This document shows positions 1 to 6,697 of a stretch of DNA of 8,629 nt, piece after piece. The stretch covers positions 1 to 8,629 of the forward strand of contig JAGBUF010000273.1 in assembly GCA_017630975.1 (NCBI GenBank), in the 5' to 3' direction. The DNA comes from Paraprevotella sp. (GTDB lineage: Bacteria > Bacteroidota > Bacteroidia > Bacteroidales > Bacteroidaceae). Below the pieces are notes generated by a model. That model was not told the origin of the DNA. It ran no database searches and saw nothing but the letters and a program-made list of their open reading frames with translations. Position 1 is the first letter of the stretch, and every line of letters begins with the position of its first letter. A program made the translations under genes and the position numbers.

Positions 1-1
1 G

Positions 2-1333
<1,332 letters not shown>

Positions 1334-1340
1334 CGGATTG

Positions 1341-1371
1341 TTTGTTGTTTCTGATATTATTTGTAAATTTG
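1341..1371 (+). promoter_or_regulatory. Bacteroidota-type promoter for dapA
   Basis: TTTG at 1341-1344 and TAAATTTG at 1364-1371 are 19 bp apart, an exact match to the Bacteroides sigma-factor consensus (-33 TTTG, -7 TAnnTTTG). It sits in the ligA-dapA gap. Transcription would start near 1376-1379 and give a leader of about 22 nt, so dapA need not depend on ligA transcription. The match is seen; activity is inferred. Confidence 0.72.
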
Positions 1372-1399
1372 TCGCAAAATAGCATAGGACACATAATAT

Positions 1400-2293
1400 A
1401 TGGCACAAAATAAATTCAAGGGGTTAGGTATTGCTTTGGTTACTCCTTTCAAATCAGATGGTCAGATAGATTATGAGGCGTTGGTCAGATTGTTGGAGTA
1501 CCAAATAAAGAATGGCGTTGACTTCTTGTGTATCATGGGAACAACGGCAGAAACCCCTTGTCTGTCTGCTCAGGAAAAAACAGAACTAAAACATTTTTTT
1601 ATAGAGCGAGTTGCCGGAAGAGTTCCTTTGTTGATGGGATGTGGAGGTAATAATACAGCAGCCATTGTGAAGGAGTTACAGGAGGGAGACTGGAAAGGCA
1701 TTGACGGAATCCTATCTGTTTGTCCCTATTACAATAAACCCTCGCAGGAAGGTTTGTATCAACATTATAAGGCAATAGCAGAGGCTTCTCCTGTGCCGGT
1801 AGTGCTGTATAATGTGCCCGGTAGAACAGGGGTGAATATGAGTGCCGAGACAACATTACGTCTGGCAAGGGATTTTGAGAATATTGTTGCCATTAAAGAG
1901 GCGAGCGGTAATATTACACAAATGGATGATATCATCAAAAACAAACCGGATAATTTTGATGTGATTTCCGGTGACGATGGTATCACTTTCCCATTGATTA
2001 CGTTAGGTGCTGTAGGTGTGATTTCTGTTATTGGAAATGCGTTGCCTGCAGAATTTAGCCGAATGGTCCGTTTGGCTTTGAATGGCGACTACAATTCAGC
2101 ACTTGCCATTCATCATAAATTTACTGAATTGTTCAAACTCCTATTTGTGGATGGTAATCCGGCAGGTGTTAAGGCAATGCTTCACGCCATGGGGATGATA
2201 GAGAATCAGTTGAGATTGCCACTTGTTCCAACGCGACTGACGACAATGGAAAAGATTTCAGCCATCCTTCGTGAACTGAATATCCGTTATTGA
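1400..2293 (+). CDS. dapA: 4-hydroxy-tetrahydrodipicolinate synthase (DapA)
   Basis: Cytosolic aldolase-type enzyme that condenses pyruvate with L-aspartate semialdehyde, the first committed step of the diaminopimelate/lysine pathway; it therefore feeds peptidoglycan. The 297 residues match the family length (about 290-300). The (beta/alpha)8 barrel carries the expected residues: Thr48-Thr49 in GTTAE, tyrosines at 110-111 in CPYYNKP, Tyr137 in YNVPGRT with Arg142, and the Schiff-base Lys166 in VAIKEASGN. A later GDD motif (191-193) is also typical. The motif reads GTTAET where E. coli has GTTGES; I believe this is common in Bacteroidota and not a defect. The ATG at 1400 is chosen because the family N-terminus (GLGIALVTPF) begins a few residues inside. 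There is no Shine-Dalgarno sequence, as usual in this phylum. The gene has its own promoter and ends 23 bp before a large hairpin. Confidence 0.96.
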   Translation: MAQNKFKGLGIALVTPFKSDGQIDYEALVRLLEYQIKNGVDFLCIMGTTAETPCLSAQEKTELKHFFIERVAGRVPLLMGCGGNNTAAIVKELQEGDWKGIDGILSVCPYYNKPSQEGLYQHYKAIAEASPVPVVLYNVPGRTGVNMSAETTLRLARDFENIVAIKEASGNITQMDDIIKNKPDNFDVISGDDGITFPLITLGAVGVISVIGNALPAEFSRMVRLALNGDYNSALAIHHKFTELFKLLFVDGNPAGVKAMLHAMGMIENQLRLPLVPTRLTTMEKISAILRELNIRY

Positions 2294-2316
2294 TATACTT
2301 CTTTTTATTTGAGATA

Positions 2317-2354
2317 ACAATAAAGGCGCAAATTCGAATTTGCGCCTTTATTGT
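2317..2354. terminator. Bidirectional terminator: perfect 38-bp palindrome between dapA and the TPR gene
   Basis: The two arms, 2317-2335 and 2336-2354, are perfectly complementary over 19 bp with no spacer, centred on TTCGAA. The GC-rich core is AGGCGC/GCGCCT, flanked by A-rich and T-rich ends so that each strand has a T-rich run after the core. It lies 23 bp after the dapA stop and 17 bp beyond the stop of the converging TPR gene. A shared Rho-independent terminator is the simplest reading. The U-tracts are short and lie partly within the stem. Confidence 0.82.
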
Positions 2355-2371
2355 GTGTATGGTGTTGGAGA

Positions 2372-3766
2372 TTATTGAGCTCCACCTGCTTTCCAGAAGT
2401 CTTCTTCTTTTTTACGTTTTGCTTTCTCAGCCTCATATGCTGCGTTCTGACGTTCGTACTCGTCATGCTTTTGTTTCACTTCTTGAATCTTTTCTTTCAA
2501 GCGGTTGGCAGAACCAGAGATACTTACATCCTCGCTTGCTGCCAAATCACAGAAGTTGATGGCGTCAACAAACTTCTTGGTTGAAGCGTAGATTTGAGCA
2601 CGTACAAGGTTGGCACGACCGGAAACGGCTGGATTCAACTCAACTGCTTTGTCCAAATAAGTCAAGGCGCGTTCAGTCTCACTACTCTTTGTCAGTGCAT
2701 TGGCAATCTTCAACGCAATGTTGGCCTTTGTGGCTTCTGTCTTGCAGAGTTCGATCGCCTTGTCGAAATATTGGACAGATTCAGTCAGGAGACCATCCTT
2801 GTAATATTTCTGTGCTATACCGATGGCAGATTCATAGCTTGGTTCGATGTTGTAGGCATATTCAGCAGCCTTAAAGTAAACGTCTGTTGTATCGCAGTCA
2901 TTAGCAGCCAAAAGAACCAAAGCTGATTTTAGGTATGCCAAATTGTCTTTGTTCAATTCCACTTTCGGGCCGAAGATGGCGATAAGTTGTGCAGGATCTG
3001 CTGCCTTAGACTGTGCGAAAATCAATTCGATACGATTTAAAGTTGGGTCGTATTGAGCTACAATCTTCTGCGCTGCAGCGGGATCGCTGGCCTCATTCGC
3101 CAATCCAAGCATTTTCTGGCATGCTTCTTGGCTTTCCATATAATCCTTCAGGAATTGTTCGCGGAAACCATCATTGTTAGCCAAATATTTGTGATATGAG
3201 ATTTCAAAGAATTTGTCCAAAACGAATCCCGGTACTTCTTTTGCACCTTCTGCATTGATCAAGTCGATACCCTTACGGAACATAACATACGCAGTGTCGA
3301 GAGAATAATTGTCAGCTACGCCTGCTCCATAGTAAGCATAGTCGAAAGCTTTACGGGCAAGGATGTCGCCTCTTGTAGCACGCTTGCTGACTTTAGTGAA
3401 AGAGTTCAAGGCTTCCATGTTCGCCAAACGAGTTTCATACAAACTCATTAGCTCGTTGAAATATTCTTTCTTCTTTGTCATGTCTTGTTCTTTTACCAAT
3501 ACATTGGCAAGAATGGCAGCACCATAAGCATAAGTACTTACTTCTGCACAAGGTGCTTTGGTCAATACTGCTTTCCAAGGCTCGTATGCATTTTGGAAAT
3601 CATTGGCTTTGTAATAGTCCTTGTAAAGAACGATGTTACCCAGTGTGCTGATACTGTCATCTCCGTGTCCGATACGGTCGTAAACTCTTGTTCCCTCGTA
3701 CTGAGCCATAGATGACAGGCTGACAGCGATAAAGCTAAAAGCTGCGATGATTCTTGTAAATTTCAT
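2372..3766 (-). CDS. Exported tetratricopeptide-repeat protein, function unknown
   Basis: A 464-residue protein with a clear signal peptide: MKFTR, a hydrophobic stretch at about 6-18, then SSMA-Q with likely cleavage after Ala21. It is probably periplasmic; no lipobox cysteine is seen. The mature part is helical. TPR-like units are clearest at about 313-342, 346-379 and 384-412, where motifs such as ESVQYFDKAIEL and RALTYLDKAVELNP recur. More diverged helical repeats probably fill 50-300. Residues about 420-456 form a highly charged, probably coiled-coil tail (KEKIQEVKQKHDEYERQ), ending in FWKAGGAQ. TPR proteins are usually protein-binding scaffolds; no enzymatic motif is visible. It is transcribed alone, convergent with dapA and divergent from ridA, so context gives no function. 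Only this ATG includes the signal peptide. The exported TPR class is confident; the role is not known to me. Confidence 0.88.
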   Translation of the reverse strand: MKFTRIIAAFSFIAVSLSSMAQYEGTRVYDRIGHGDDSISTLGNIVLYKDYYKANDFQNAYEPWKAVLTKAPCAEVSTYAYGAAILANVLVKEQDMTKKKEYFNELMSLYETRLANMEALNSFTKVSKRATRGDILARKAFDYAYYGAGVADNYSLDTAYVMFRKGIDLINAEGAKEVPGFVLDKFFEISYHKYLANNDGFREQFLKDYMESQEACQKMLGLANEASDPAAAQKIVAQYDPTLNRIELIFAQSKAADPAQLIAIFGPKVELNKDNLAYLKSALVLLAANDCDTTDVYFKAAEYAYNIEPSYESAIGIAQKYYKDGLLTESVQYFDKAIELCKTEATKANIALKIANALTKSSETERALTYLDKAVELNPAVSGRANLVRAQIYASTKKFVDAINFCDLAASEDVSISGSANRLKEKIQEVKQKHDEYERQNAAYEAEKAKRKKEEDFWKAGGAQ

Positions 3767-3820
3767 TTTACGTTTTTTTATTTAGATGTTATTATTCTTT
3801 CAATTATACTATCCATTGTG

Positions 3821-3828
3821 CAAAATTA
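3821..3828 (-). promoter_or_regulatory. Candidate -7 element for the TPR gene
   Basis: On the minus strand this reads TAATTTTG, an exact TAnnTTTG match, 55 bp upstream of the TPR start. No TTTG occurs at the expected -33 distance (around 3848-3853 on the plus strand is GGGTAG), so only half of the consensus is present. The predicted leader is about 50 nt. Confidence 0.4.
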
Positions 3829-3872
3829 CAAAATATTTTCGTCGGTAGGGTAGCATAAGACATAAAAACTCC

Positions 3873-3925
3873 TAATAAATGCAACCTATACCTTATTATA
3901 TTATTAAATAATGTTGCATGTATTA
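3873..3925. repeat. Interrupted inverted repeat in the TPR/ridA divergent region
   Basis: Arm 3873-3885 (TAATAAATGCAAC) and arm 3913-3925 (GTTGCATGTATTA) are complementary at 12 of 13 positions, separated by 27 bp. The spacer ends in the AT-only odd palindrome ATTATTAAATAAT (3900-3912). The element is about 107 bp upstream of the TPR start and 128 bp upstream of the ridA start, in very AT-rich DNA. It could be a two-half-site operator, or a decayed terminator or cruciform; it has no T-tract typical of a terminator. Confidence 0.5.
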
Positions 3926-3950
3926 AAATCTTTTATGAAAATGAGATGAA

Positions 3951-3984
3951 CTTGATGTCCTTTGAAAATATTTTCGCAATTTTG
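3951..3984 (+). promoter_or_regulatory. Weak candidate promoter for ridA
   Basis: CTTG (3951-3954) and CAATTTTG (3977-3984) are one mismatch each from the Bacteroidota -33 and -7 boxes, 22 bp apart. This is the best pair I can find in the gap before ridA and implies a leader of about 65 nt. It is a weak match. Confidence 0.3.
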
Positions 3985-4053
3985 TATGGAAATATAGAAA
4001 TTAGCCCATTTAAGAGTAGAGAACGTATTTATAATAACTAAATAAAATAAGAA

Positions 4054-4428
4054 ATGAAAGCATTACACACAGATTTGGCACCGGCAGCTATCGGACCGTA
4101 CAGCCAGGCGATTGAAGTGAACGGATTTATTTTTGCATCAGGTCAGCTGCCTATTGATCCTGCTACAGGTGAGTTTGCCGAAGGTGGAGTTAAAGAGCAG
4201 ACCCGTCAGTCTTTGACCAATGCGTCTCGTATTCTTGAGTCGGCAGGCGTGGATTTGTCACATGTGGTGAAAACAACCGTATTCTTGGCAGATATGGCTG
4301 ATTTTGCAGCAATGAATGAAGTGTATTCCTCCTTCTTTAAGGCACCATTTCCCGCACGTTCAGCGGTAGCAGTAAAAGCACTTCCTAAAGGTGCCTTGGT
4401 GGAAATAGAATGTATCGCAGCCAAGTAA
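4054..4428 (+). CDS. ridA: RidA family reactive enamine/imine deaminase (YjgF/YER057c/UK114)
   Basis: A small cytosolic protein of 124 residues (family about 125-130). RidA hydrolyses reactive 2-aminoacrylate and related enamines/imines, formed by PLP enzymes such as threonine/serine dehydratase, to 2-ketoacids plus ammonia, protecting PLP enzymes from damage. Active forms are trimers with substrate sites between subunits. The family signature is intact: APAAIGPYSQA with Tyr16, ASGQLP near 28-33, FPARSAV with Arg102 (the substrate-carboxylate-binding Arg105 of E. coli RidA) and VEIECIA with Glu117 (equivalent to Glu120). The retained arginine supports true deaminase activity rather than a diverged YjgF paralogue. 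The ATG at 4054 follows an A-rich leader with no Shine-Dalgarno sequence. The gene appears monocistronic, with a terminator just downstream overlapping the next, convergent gene. Confidence 0.95.
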   Translation: MKALHTDLAPAAIGPYSQAIEVNGFIFASGQLPIDPATGEFAEGGVKEQTRQSLTNASRILESAGVDLSHVVKTTVFLADMADFAAMNEVYSSFFKAPFPARSAVAVKALPKGALVEIECIAAK

Positions 4429-4447
4429 ATTGATAGGATATAAAGAC

Positions 4448-4497
4448 AAAGGTTCCTTTAATAACTGTCGTAATGAGTTATTTCAGGAGCCTTTTTT
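4448..4497 (+). terminator. Rho-independent terminator of ridA, embedded in the 3' end of the convergent gene
   Basis: AAAGGTTCC (4448-4456) pairs with GGAGCCTTT (4486-4494) over 9 bp with one G-U. Inside it, AATAACT (4460-4466) pairs perfectly with AGTTATT (4476-4482) around a 9-nt loop, and T-residues run on to 4497. The hairpin starts 20 bp after the ridA stop and covers the stop and last dozen codons of the minus-strand gene at 4458-4658. On the minus strand it is followed by TTTGTCTTTA, so it may terminate both genes. Confidence 0.8.
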
Positions 4498-4658
4498 GTA
4501 TAGTTCTCCTCGTAGATGTTACATAGTTTGTAGGCTTCAGCTACTTGTCTTTCGCTGGTCATCTTGCATTCGCAGATAATAGGATTTTTCATCCATTGCA
4601 TGAATTTTCCGTGTTTGCAATCCAAACATCTCACCATTTTGTCTTTATTGACAGCCAT
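4458..4658 (-). CDS. Small cysteine-rich protein of unknown function, putative metal-binding
   Basis: A 66-residue basic protein that I do not recognise as a named family. Five cysteines stand out: Cys11-x2-Cys14, then His16, Cys29-x-Cys31 and Cys46. The CLDCKHG opening and the later CEC pair look like a zinc-ribbon or knuckle-like site, with four of Cys11, Cys14, Cys29, Cys31 and Cys46 as possible ligands. There is no signal peptide or membrane segment, so it is probably cytosolic. The ATG at 4658 is preferred because a -7 box lies just upstream; Met8 (4637) would also keep all cysteines. The frame is real rather than a shadow: nothing is coded opposite it beyond the ridA terminator, it has its own promoter-like box, and its cysteine spacing is orderly. 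It converges on ridA. No function can be stated. Confidence 0.72.
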   Translation of the reverse strand: MAVNKDKMVRCLDCKHGKFMQWMKNPIICECKMTSERQVAEAYKLCNIYEENYTKKAPEITHYDSY

Positions 4659-4684
4659 ATACTTTGTGTTAAGTCTTTCTGATA

Positions 4685-4692
4685 CAAAAATA
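4685..4692 (-). promoter_or_regulatory. Candidate -7 element for the small cysteine-rich gene
   Basis: The minus strand reads TATTTTTG, matching TAnnTTTG, 27 bp upstream of the ATG at 4658. A transcript would start near 4678 with a leader of about 20 nt, a typical geometry. No good TTTG -33 box is visible at 19-21 bp. Confidence 0.45.
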
Positions 4693-4730
4693 CTAAAAAA
4701 ACTAAAAAGATAATTTTAGATGTCGTGATT

Positions 4731-4763
4731 TTTTAAAAATGCGGTAATGATTCAGTAATTTTG
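4731..4763 (+). promoter_or_regulatory. Candidate promoter for the zinc peptidase-exchanger operon
   Basis: TAATTTTG at 4756-4763 fits the -7 consensus exactly. The -33 position, 21 bp upstream, is TTTT (4731-4734) rather than TTTG. Transcription from about 4769 would give a leader of about 50 nt before the ATG at 4819. Confidence 0.5.
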
Positions 4764-4818
4764 TTGTCTTGGCATGGTTTTTGATAAAATTATAGTGAAA
4801 AGTTTAATATTATAAAAT

Positions 4819-5493
4819 ATGTATTGGATAATTTTTATTGGTATTGCACTGGCTAGTTGGTTGGTACAGAGTAATTTGAAAAACAAGTTTGAGAAGTATT
4901 CTAAGATGCCTCTCACTAATGGAATGACCGGTCGGGACGTAGCGGAGAAAATGTTGCGTGATAATGGGATTTATGATGTTAAGGTGATGAGCACACGAGG
5001 CTCTTTGACCGATCACTATAACCCGACTGATAAAACCGTTAATTTGAGTGAGGATGTTTATAGTTCGTGTAGTGTGGCAGCTGCTGCTGTTGCAGCGCAT
5101 GAATGTGGTCATGCCGTACAGCATGCACATGCTTATGGTCCTTTGACCCTGCGCAGCGCATTGGTTCCTGTAGTTTCATTCGCTTCCAATTGGGTGAGCT
5201 GGATTTTGCTCATTGGAATGTTAGCGATTGAGACATTCCCACAAATCTTATTATTTGGAATAGGTCTGTTTGCCCTTACTACTATTTTTAGTTTTGTGAC
5301 ATTGCCTGTCGAGATAGACGCCAGTCGACGTGCTGTGAATTGGATGACAGATTCGGGAATAGTGAATTATAATAATCGTGGTGCTGCAGTCTCAGCTCTG
5401 CGTTCTGCAGCTTATACTTATGTTGTGGCTGCATTGGGTTCATTGGCTACATTGATGTATTATGTGATGATCTATATGGGTCGTCGTGATTAG
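4819..5493 (+). CDS. Membrane zinc metallopeptidase, YugP-like (Zn_peptidase_2 family)
   Basis: A 224-residue integral-membrane protein, near the usual length of the family (about 220-235). The zinc-binding HEXXH motif is HECGH at 94-98, preceded by the small-residue helix SVAAAAVAAHE. The family motif LPVEIDASRRA (162-172) likely supplies the third zinc ligand, Glu165 or Asp167. Hydrophobic segments lie at about 1-17, 112-136, 142-162 and 198-219. The region around DHYNPTDKTVNLSEDVY (65-81) is also typical of YugP-like proteins. Physiological substrates of this family are not established as far as I know; membrane-protein quality control is a reasonable guess by analogy to M48 proteases such as HtpX. 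The ATG at 4819 starts directly with the first membrane segment. The TAG stop is 6 bp from the exchanger start, so the two genes are almost certainly co-transcribed. Confidence 0.92.
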   Translation: MYWIIFIGIALASWLVQSNLKNKFEKYSKMPLTNGMTGRDVAEKMLRDNGIYDVKVMSTRGSLTDHYNPTDKTVNLSEDVYSSCSVAAAAVAAHECGHAVQHAHAYGPLTLRSALVPVVSFASNWVSWILLIGMLAIETFPQILLFGIGLFALTTIFSFVTLPVEIDASRRAVNWMTDSGIVNYNNRGAAVSALRSAAYTYVVAALGSLATLMYYVMIYMGRRD

Positions 5494-5499
5494 TTAAAG

Positions 5500-6480
5500 A
5501 TGATGTTGTTAGATATATTGTTATTGGTGGTCGGTGCCGCATTGGTTTTATTTGGTGCTGACAAATTGACCGATGGTGCTACAGGTTTGGCACGTCGTTT
5601 CAATATCAGTGAGATGGTAATCGGTTTGACGGTAGTGGCATTTGGAACGTCATTGCCCGAATTTGTGACCAGTTTTGTGTCTACGTTAAAAGGTAGTGCA
5701 GATATTTCCATGGGTAACGTTGTGGGAAGTAATATTTTCAATACTTTGTTTATCGTAGGTTCTGCAGCGGCGGTAAGTCCTATTGTCATCAGTAAGGCTA
5801 CTGTACAAAAAGATATTCCTTTTGCATTGTTGGCATCGCTGATGTTGGTGGTTGTTTCAATGGATGTTTTTTTTGATGGTGCATCTTTAGATGTATTGTC
5901 TCGTACAGATGGTGTAGTCCTTTTGGGATTTTTCTCCATTTTTATGGCATATACGATGTTTATGGCTCGTAATACAAACGTTATTGATACGCAATCAAGT
6001 AGTGATGATTTGGTGGTTCAAATGCCTTATTGGCGCATATCTCTTTATGTTATATTGGGATTGGTCGGTTTGGTATTTGGTGGTGACTTGTTTGTTGATT
6101 CCGCTTGTAGTATTGCTCTTAACCTGGGCATCAGTGAAACAGTAGTAGGATTGACCATTGTAGCAGCAGGAACATCGTTGCCGGAGTTGGCGACCTCTAT
6201 TGTTGCAGCTCGAAAGGGTAGTTCAGCCATTGCCATAGGTAATGTGGTAGGAAGTAATATTTTCAATATATTCTTTGTAATGGGTATCTGTGCTACCATA
6301 TCACCGATGAATGTTGGTAATATAGGGCATCTTGACTTGTATTTACTTATTGCCAGTGTACTATTGCTTTGGATGTTCTCTTGCAGTAGTTTGAAGATTA
6401 AACGTTGGGAAGGTGCGACATTGATGGCTGTCTACGTGGCGTATGTGGCGTACTTGGTATTCAAGTCTACCGTCGTATAG
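5500..6480 (+). CDS. CaCA-family calcium/sodium antiporter (YrbG-like)
   Basis: An inner-membrane cation antiporter of 326 residues (E. coli YrbG is 325), probably exporting Ca2+ in exchange for Na+ or H+. It has the inverted internal duplication of the family. The alpha-1 repeat is GLTVVAFGTSLPE (42-54) plus GNVVGSNIFN (72-81); alpha-2 is GLTIVAAGTSLPE (217-229) plus GNVVGSNIFN (247-256). Glu54 and Glu229 correspond to the ion-coordinating glutamates of NCX_Mj (Glu54 and Glu213). About ten hydrophobic segments are visible, with a polar loop at 157-175 between the halves. ATG occurs twice at the start (5500 and 5503); either may be used. Ion specificity cannot be read from sequence alone. The gene is the second of a probable operon after the YugP-like peptidase, and I see no strong terminator after it. 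A 19-nt DNA segment is duplicated exactly in the two alpha repeats. Confidence 0.94.
   Translation: MMLLDILLLVVGAALVLFGADKLTDGATGLARRFNISEMVIGLTVVAFGTSLPEFVTSFVSTLKGSADISMGNVVGSNIFNTLFIVGSAAAVSPIVISKATVQKDIPFALLASLMLVVVSMDVFFDGASLDVLSRTDGVVLLGFFSIFMAYTMFMARNTNVIDTQSSSDDLVVQMPYWRISLYVILGLVGLVFGGDLFVDSACSIALNLGISETVVGLTIVAAGTSLPELATSIVAARKGSSAIAIGNVVGSNIFNIFFVMGICATISPMNVGNIGHLDLYLLIASVLLLWMFSCSSLKIKRWEGATLMAVYVAYVAYLVFKSTVV
5725..5743 (+). repeat. 19-nt exact direct repeat, copy 1 (alpha-1 of exchanger)
   Basis: GGAAGTAATATTTTCAATA, encoding the GSNIFN part of the first alpha repeat, recurs identically at 6250-6268. The copies are 525 bp apart, exactly 175 codons. Confidence 0.9.
6250..6268 (+). 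repeat. 19-nt exact direct repeat, copy 2 (alpha-2 of exchanger)
   Basis: Second copy of GGAAGTAATATTTTCAATA, in the GSNIFN part of the alpha-2 repeat, in the same reading frame as copy 1 at 5725-5743. Confidence 0.9.
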
Positions 6481-6522
6481 GAATAACTTTTTTGAATTTT
6501 GACGAAAAAAAACACCCTTTCG

Positions 6523-6554
6523 TTTGCAAGTTTGAAGAAAAGGATATACCTTTG
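6523..6554 (+). promoter_or_regulatory. Promoter of the tRNA-Ser/tRNA-Glu unit
   Basis: TTTG at 6523-6526 and TACCTTTG at 6547-6554 are separated by 20 bp and both fit the Bacteroidota consensus exactly. TACCTTTG is, in my experience, a common -7 form before stable-RNA genes in this group. Transcription should begin about 6559-6561, some 42 nt before tRNA-Ser. Confidence 0.8.
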
Positions 6555-6558
6555 CATC

Positions 6559-6594
6559 GCAATTGAGAAAGCACCGCAAGGTGAAGGCTCAAGC
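6559..6594 (+). other. Structured 5' leader of the tRNA transcript: GNRA-capped hairpin
   Basis: CACC (6572-6575) pairs with GGTG (6580-6583) around a GCAA tetraloop. Below it a 4x4 purine-only internal loop (AAAG 6568-6571 / AAGG 6584-6587) sits on the stem TTGAG (6563-6567) / CTCAA (6588-6592). GC/GC may add two pairs (6559-6560 with 6593-6594) past an AA bulge. It fills most of the leader between the predicted start site and tRNA-Ser. The pairing is seen; any role in RNase P or other processing is inferred. Confidence 0.55.
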
Positions 6595-6601
6595 ACGGTA
6601 A

Positions 6602-6688
6602 GGAAGTGTGGGTGAGTGGCTGAAACCACCAGTTTGCTAAACTGACGTGCGGGTAACCGTACCGGGGGTTCGAATCCCCCCGCTTCCG
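6602..6688 (+). tRNA. tRNA-Ser (anticodon GCT)
   Basis: An 87-nt class II tRNA. Acceptor stem GGAAGTG (6602-6608) pairs with CGCTTCC (6681-6687) with one T-G; the discriminator is G6688. The anticodon loop TTGCTAA (6634-6640) has anticodon GCT at 6636-6638, reading AGC/AGT serine codons. The anticodon stem has four good pairs and a C-A mismatch at its outer end. The long variable arm (GTGCGG-GTAA-CCGTAC) is diagnostic for serine-type tRNAs. The T arm is GGGGG-TTCGAAT-CCCCC (6664-6680). CCA is not encoded (the genome continues CAAAA), so it must be added enzymatically. Nine bases separate it from tRNA-Glu, so both are probably cut from one precursor. Confidence 0.95.
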
Positions 6689-6697
6689 CAAAACAAT

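Noticed and set aside
1541..1560. GTTAET instead of GTTGES in the DapA active-site motif
   Set aside because: The two threonines are intact and the alanine form is, to my knowledge, usual in Bacteroidota DapA proteins.
2290..2926. Several plus-strand open frames opposite the TPR gene
   Set aside because: They run through the palindromic terminator and are shadows of the TPR gene, which has a signal peptide and repeats.
5490..6299. Minus-strand open frames of 149 and 84 codons opposite the exchanger
   Set aside because: They mirror the exchanger's repeats on the opposite strand (the same Asn/Thr-rich peptide twice), which is what antisense of the two alpha repeats gives.
6436..6452. Tandem GTGGCGTA repeat at the exchanger C-terminus
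   Set aside because: Two 9-nt units encoding VAYVAY in a membrane helix; too short and too easily explained by composition.
6502..6523. Possible terminator after the exchanger (ACGAAA/TTTCGT hairpin)
   Set aside because: Only 6 pairs around a 10-nt loop, no T-tract after it, and it touches the -33 box of the tRNA promoter. I see no convincing terminator for the operon.
6467..6691. Minus-strand open frame beginning MRKRGDSNPRYG
   Set aside because: This is the familiar false translation of the antisense of a tRNA-Ser gene.
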